A stretch of 7,973 bases of DNA from positions 1 through 7,973 of the forward strand of contig CAMCNE010000101.1 of assembly GCA_945875935.1 (NCBI GenBank), read 5' to 3'. Numbering within the stretch: the first letter of the stretch is position 1; each line of letters opens with the position of its first letter. The DNA is from Bordetella parapertussis (GTDB lineage Bacteria > Pseudomonadota > Gammaproteobacteria > Burkholderiales > Burkholderiaceae_C). The notes below the pieces were generated by a model, which had not been told where the DNA came from, searched no databases, and saw nothing but the letters and a program-made list of their open reading frames with translations. Positions 6,831 to 7,973 of this stretch are shown piece by piece. The translations under genes and the position numbers were made by a program.

Positions 6831-7973
6831 TCAGCGCGCGGCGGGCTCGCCGGATGCCGCAGCGGGCGTTGACGGTGGGGTGGGGGTGCTGGCTGCCAGC
6901 GTGTCGACAGGCGGCGCATCGGAGGCTTGCGCATTCCAGCCGCCACCGAGCGCGCGGTACAGCGAGATCCAGCCGTCGACCCGCTCGCGCTTCAAGTCGA
7001 CCAGCGCGATCTGCGCTTGCACCGAGTAGCGGCGAACTTCTTCGAGCTCGAACAGGCTGCCCAGACCGCCGCGCTGCCGGGCCTCGGTGGCGCGCAGCGT
7101 GTCGGCGTAGTTCGCAGCGGCTGCGCTGACGTCGGCCTCGCGGTCGGCGGTGCCCTGCAGCACGAGCAGCGCCTGCTCGACGTCTTGCACGGCGCGCCGC
7201 ACGGTGGCCGCGTACTGCGCCGAGGCGTCGGTGAGCTGCGCGCGCGCGGCCACGACATTGGCCGCGCGCGCGCCGCCGTCGAAGATGGGCATCGACACCG
7301 ACAGCGGGCCGATCGACCAGGTGGGCCCGCTGCCCTCGATGCTGGGCATGCCGAAGCCCGTCAGGTTGCTAAAGCCACCGCCCTTGTTGTGGATGCCGCC
7401 CACGCTGCCCGACAGGCGGATGCGCGGCAGCCGGTCGGCCTGGGTCTGTGTGATGTTGGCGGCCGCGGCCATCACCTGGCGCTCGGCGTTGGCCAGGTCG
7501 GGTCGTTGCTGCAGCAATTCGCCGGGCACTGCAGGCACGGCAATCGCGCGCGGCTCGGCGATCACGCCACGCGACGCGGCCAGCGCCTCGCGCAGTGGCG
7601 GCTCTGGCCGCGCGGTGAGCGCCACCAGCGCCTTGACGATGGAATCGCACTGCGTGCGTTGCTGCATCAGCAGCGCTCGGCTTTGGGCCGCCGTGGCGCG
7701 TGCGAGCGACTCATTGGACGGCGAGTCGAATCCGGCGCGCGCCGTCAGACCGGTCAGGCGGGCGGTCTCGGTGCGCGAATCGGCGTCGATGCGCCGCTGC
7801 ACGGTGGCCGCTTCGCAGGCGCGAAGCGCGGTGTACTGGCTGGCGACTTCGGCGGCCACCGAGATGCGCGCGTCGTGCCACATCGCCTGAGCGCCTTCGA
7901 ACTGGGCCCGGGCGGCGTCGCGCTCGGCGGCGTTGGCGCCAAACAGATCCAGCTCCCATGAGGCGACGAGGGA
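6831..7973 (-). CDS. Outer membrane efflux channel (TolC/OprM/NodT family), 5' partial
   Basis: This is the outer membrane channel of the pump. The 380 residues seen are the C-terminal four fifths or so of a family whose members are usually 450-500 residues. The signal sequence and probable lipobox lie beyond the right edge. The frame is open to the edge and its first residues (ASWELDLFG at 4-12 of the visible part) are a family hallmark, so the internal ATG at 7883 is not the start. Further NodT/OprM marks are DARISVAAEVASQY at 34-47, GELLQQRPDLANAER at 151-165, IGPLSVSMPIFDGG at 221-234 and ISLYRALGGGW at 336-346. The family often ends near ALGGGW. Here about 34 low-complexity residues rich in Ala, Pro, Thr and Ser follow. 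Two long alpha-barrel hairpins are implied by the Ala/Gln-rich heptad-like stretches. It is the most upstream operon gene in view, and the promoter is not seen. Confidence 0.92.
   Translation of the reverse strand, partial: SLVASWELDLFGANAAERDAARAQFEGAQAMWHDARISVAAEVASQYTALRACEAATVQRRIDADSRTETARLTGLTARAGFDSPSNESLARATAAQSRALLMQQRTQCDSIVKALVALTARPEPPLREALAASRGVIAEPRAIAVPAVPGELLQQRPDLANAERQVMAAAANITQTQADRLPRIRLSGSVGGIHNKGGGFSNLTGFGMPSIEGSGPTWSIGPLSVSMPIFDGGARAANVVAARAQLTDASAQYAATVRRAVQDVEQALLVLQGTADREADVSAAAANYADTLRATEARQRGGLGSLFELEEVRRYSVQAQIALVDLKRERVDGWISLYRALGGGWNAQASDAPPVDTLAASTPTPPSTPAAASGEPAAR
7237..7274. repeat. 15-bp perfect inverted repeat, CG-rich, inside the channel gene
   Basis: The left arm 7238-7252 and right arm 7259-7273 are perfect reverse complements (15 bp), with a 6-base loop CGACAT. 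The outer 11 bases of each arm are strictly alternating C and G, which favours left-handed DNA and a very stable RNA hairpin. The repeat encodes the Ala-Arg-Ala patterns around ARAANVVAARAQ of the channel protein. Codon choice alone could therefore produce it. No T-tract follows on either strand, so it is not an intrinsic terminator. Confidence 0.75.

Noticed and set aside
7881..7883. ATG at 7883 as the start of the outer membrane channel
   Set aside because: The 30 codons before it encode ASWELDLFG and other conserved family sequence, so the gene continues past the right edge.

Overview
This is a GC-rich window (about two thirds G+C by eye, not counted) with tightly packed genes. It looks like a beta-proteobacterial chromosome, most likely Burkholderiales and Comamonadaceae-like. 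That placement is an inference from codon use, from a CACAAT box directly in front of an ATG, and from the flavour of the proteins. No rRNA, tRNA, insertion sequence, CRISPR array, integrase or phage gene is visible. No stretch of 300 bases or more lacks a gene, and the longest gap between coding regions is about 60 bases.

Layout. On the plus strand there is a class I SAM-dependent methyltransferase, cut off at its 5' end by the window edge (1-1107). It is followed by a stand-alone Lon substrate-binding-domain protein (1168-1851). Four minus-strand genes occupy the rest. In transcription order (right to left) they are a TolC/NodT-type outer membrane efflux protein cut off by the right edge (6831-7973), a periplasmic adaptor (5625-6797), a 1027-residue RND permease of HAE-1 type (2530-5613), and a PAP2-type membrane phosphatase (1859-2533). 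The PAP2 and Lon-like genes converge with only 7 bases between their stop codons.

How the genes work together. The outer membrane channel, adaptor and permease form a complete tripartite proton-driven efflux pump that would span the envelope. Gaps are 33 and 11 bases, and the permease and PAP2 genes overlap by 4 bases (ATGA), so the four genes almost certainly form one operon. Its promoter and any regulator lie beyond the right edge. The PAP2 protein is the unusual member: it is not a pump component, yet it appears translationally coupled to the permease. It may act on a lipid or polyprenyl phosphate in the same membrane. The drug or metabolite exported cannot be read from the sequence.

I see no clearly novel multi-gene system. 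The points most worth a second look are the coupled PAP2 gene with degenerate catalytic motifs, a 15-bp perfect (CG)-rich inverted repeat inside the channel gene, a probable leaderless promoter for the Lon-like gene, and the HACD/SPCC cysteine motifs of the methyltransferase.
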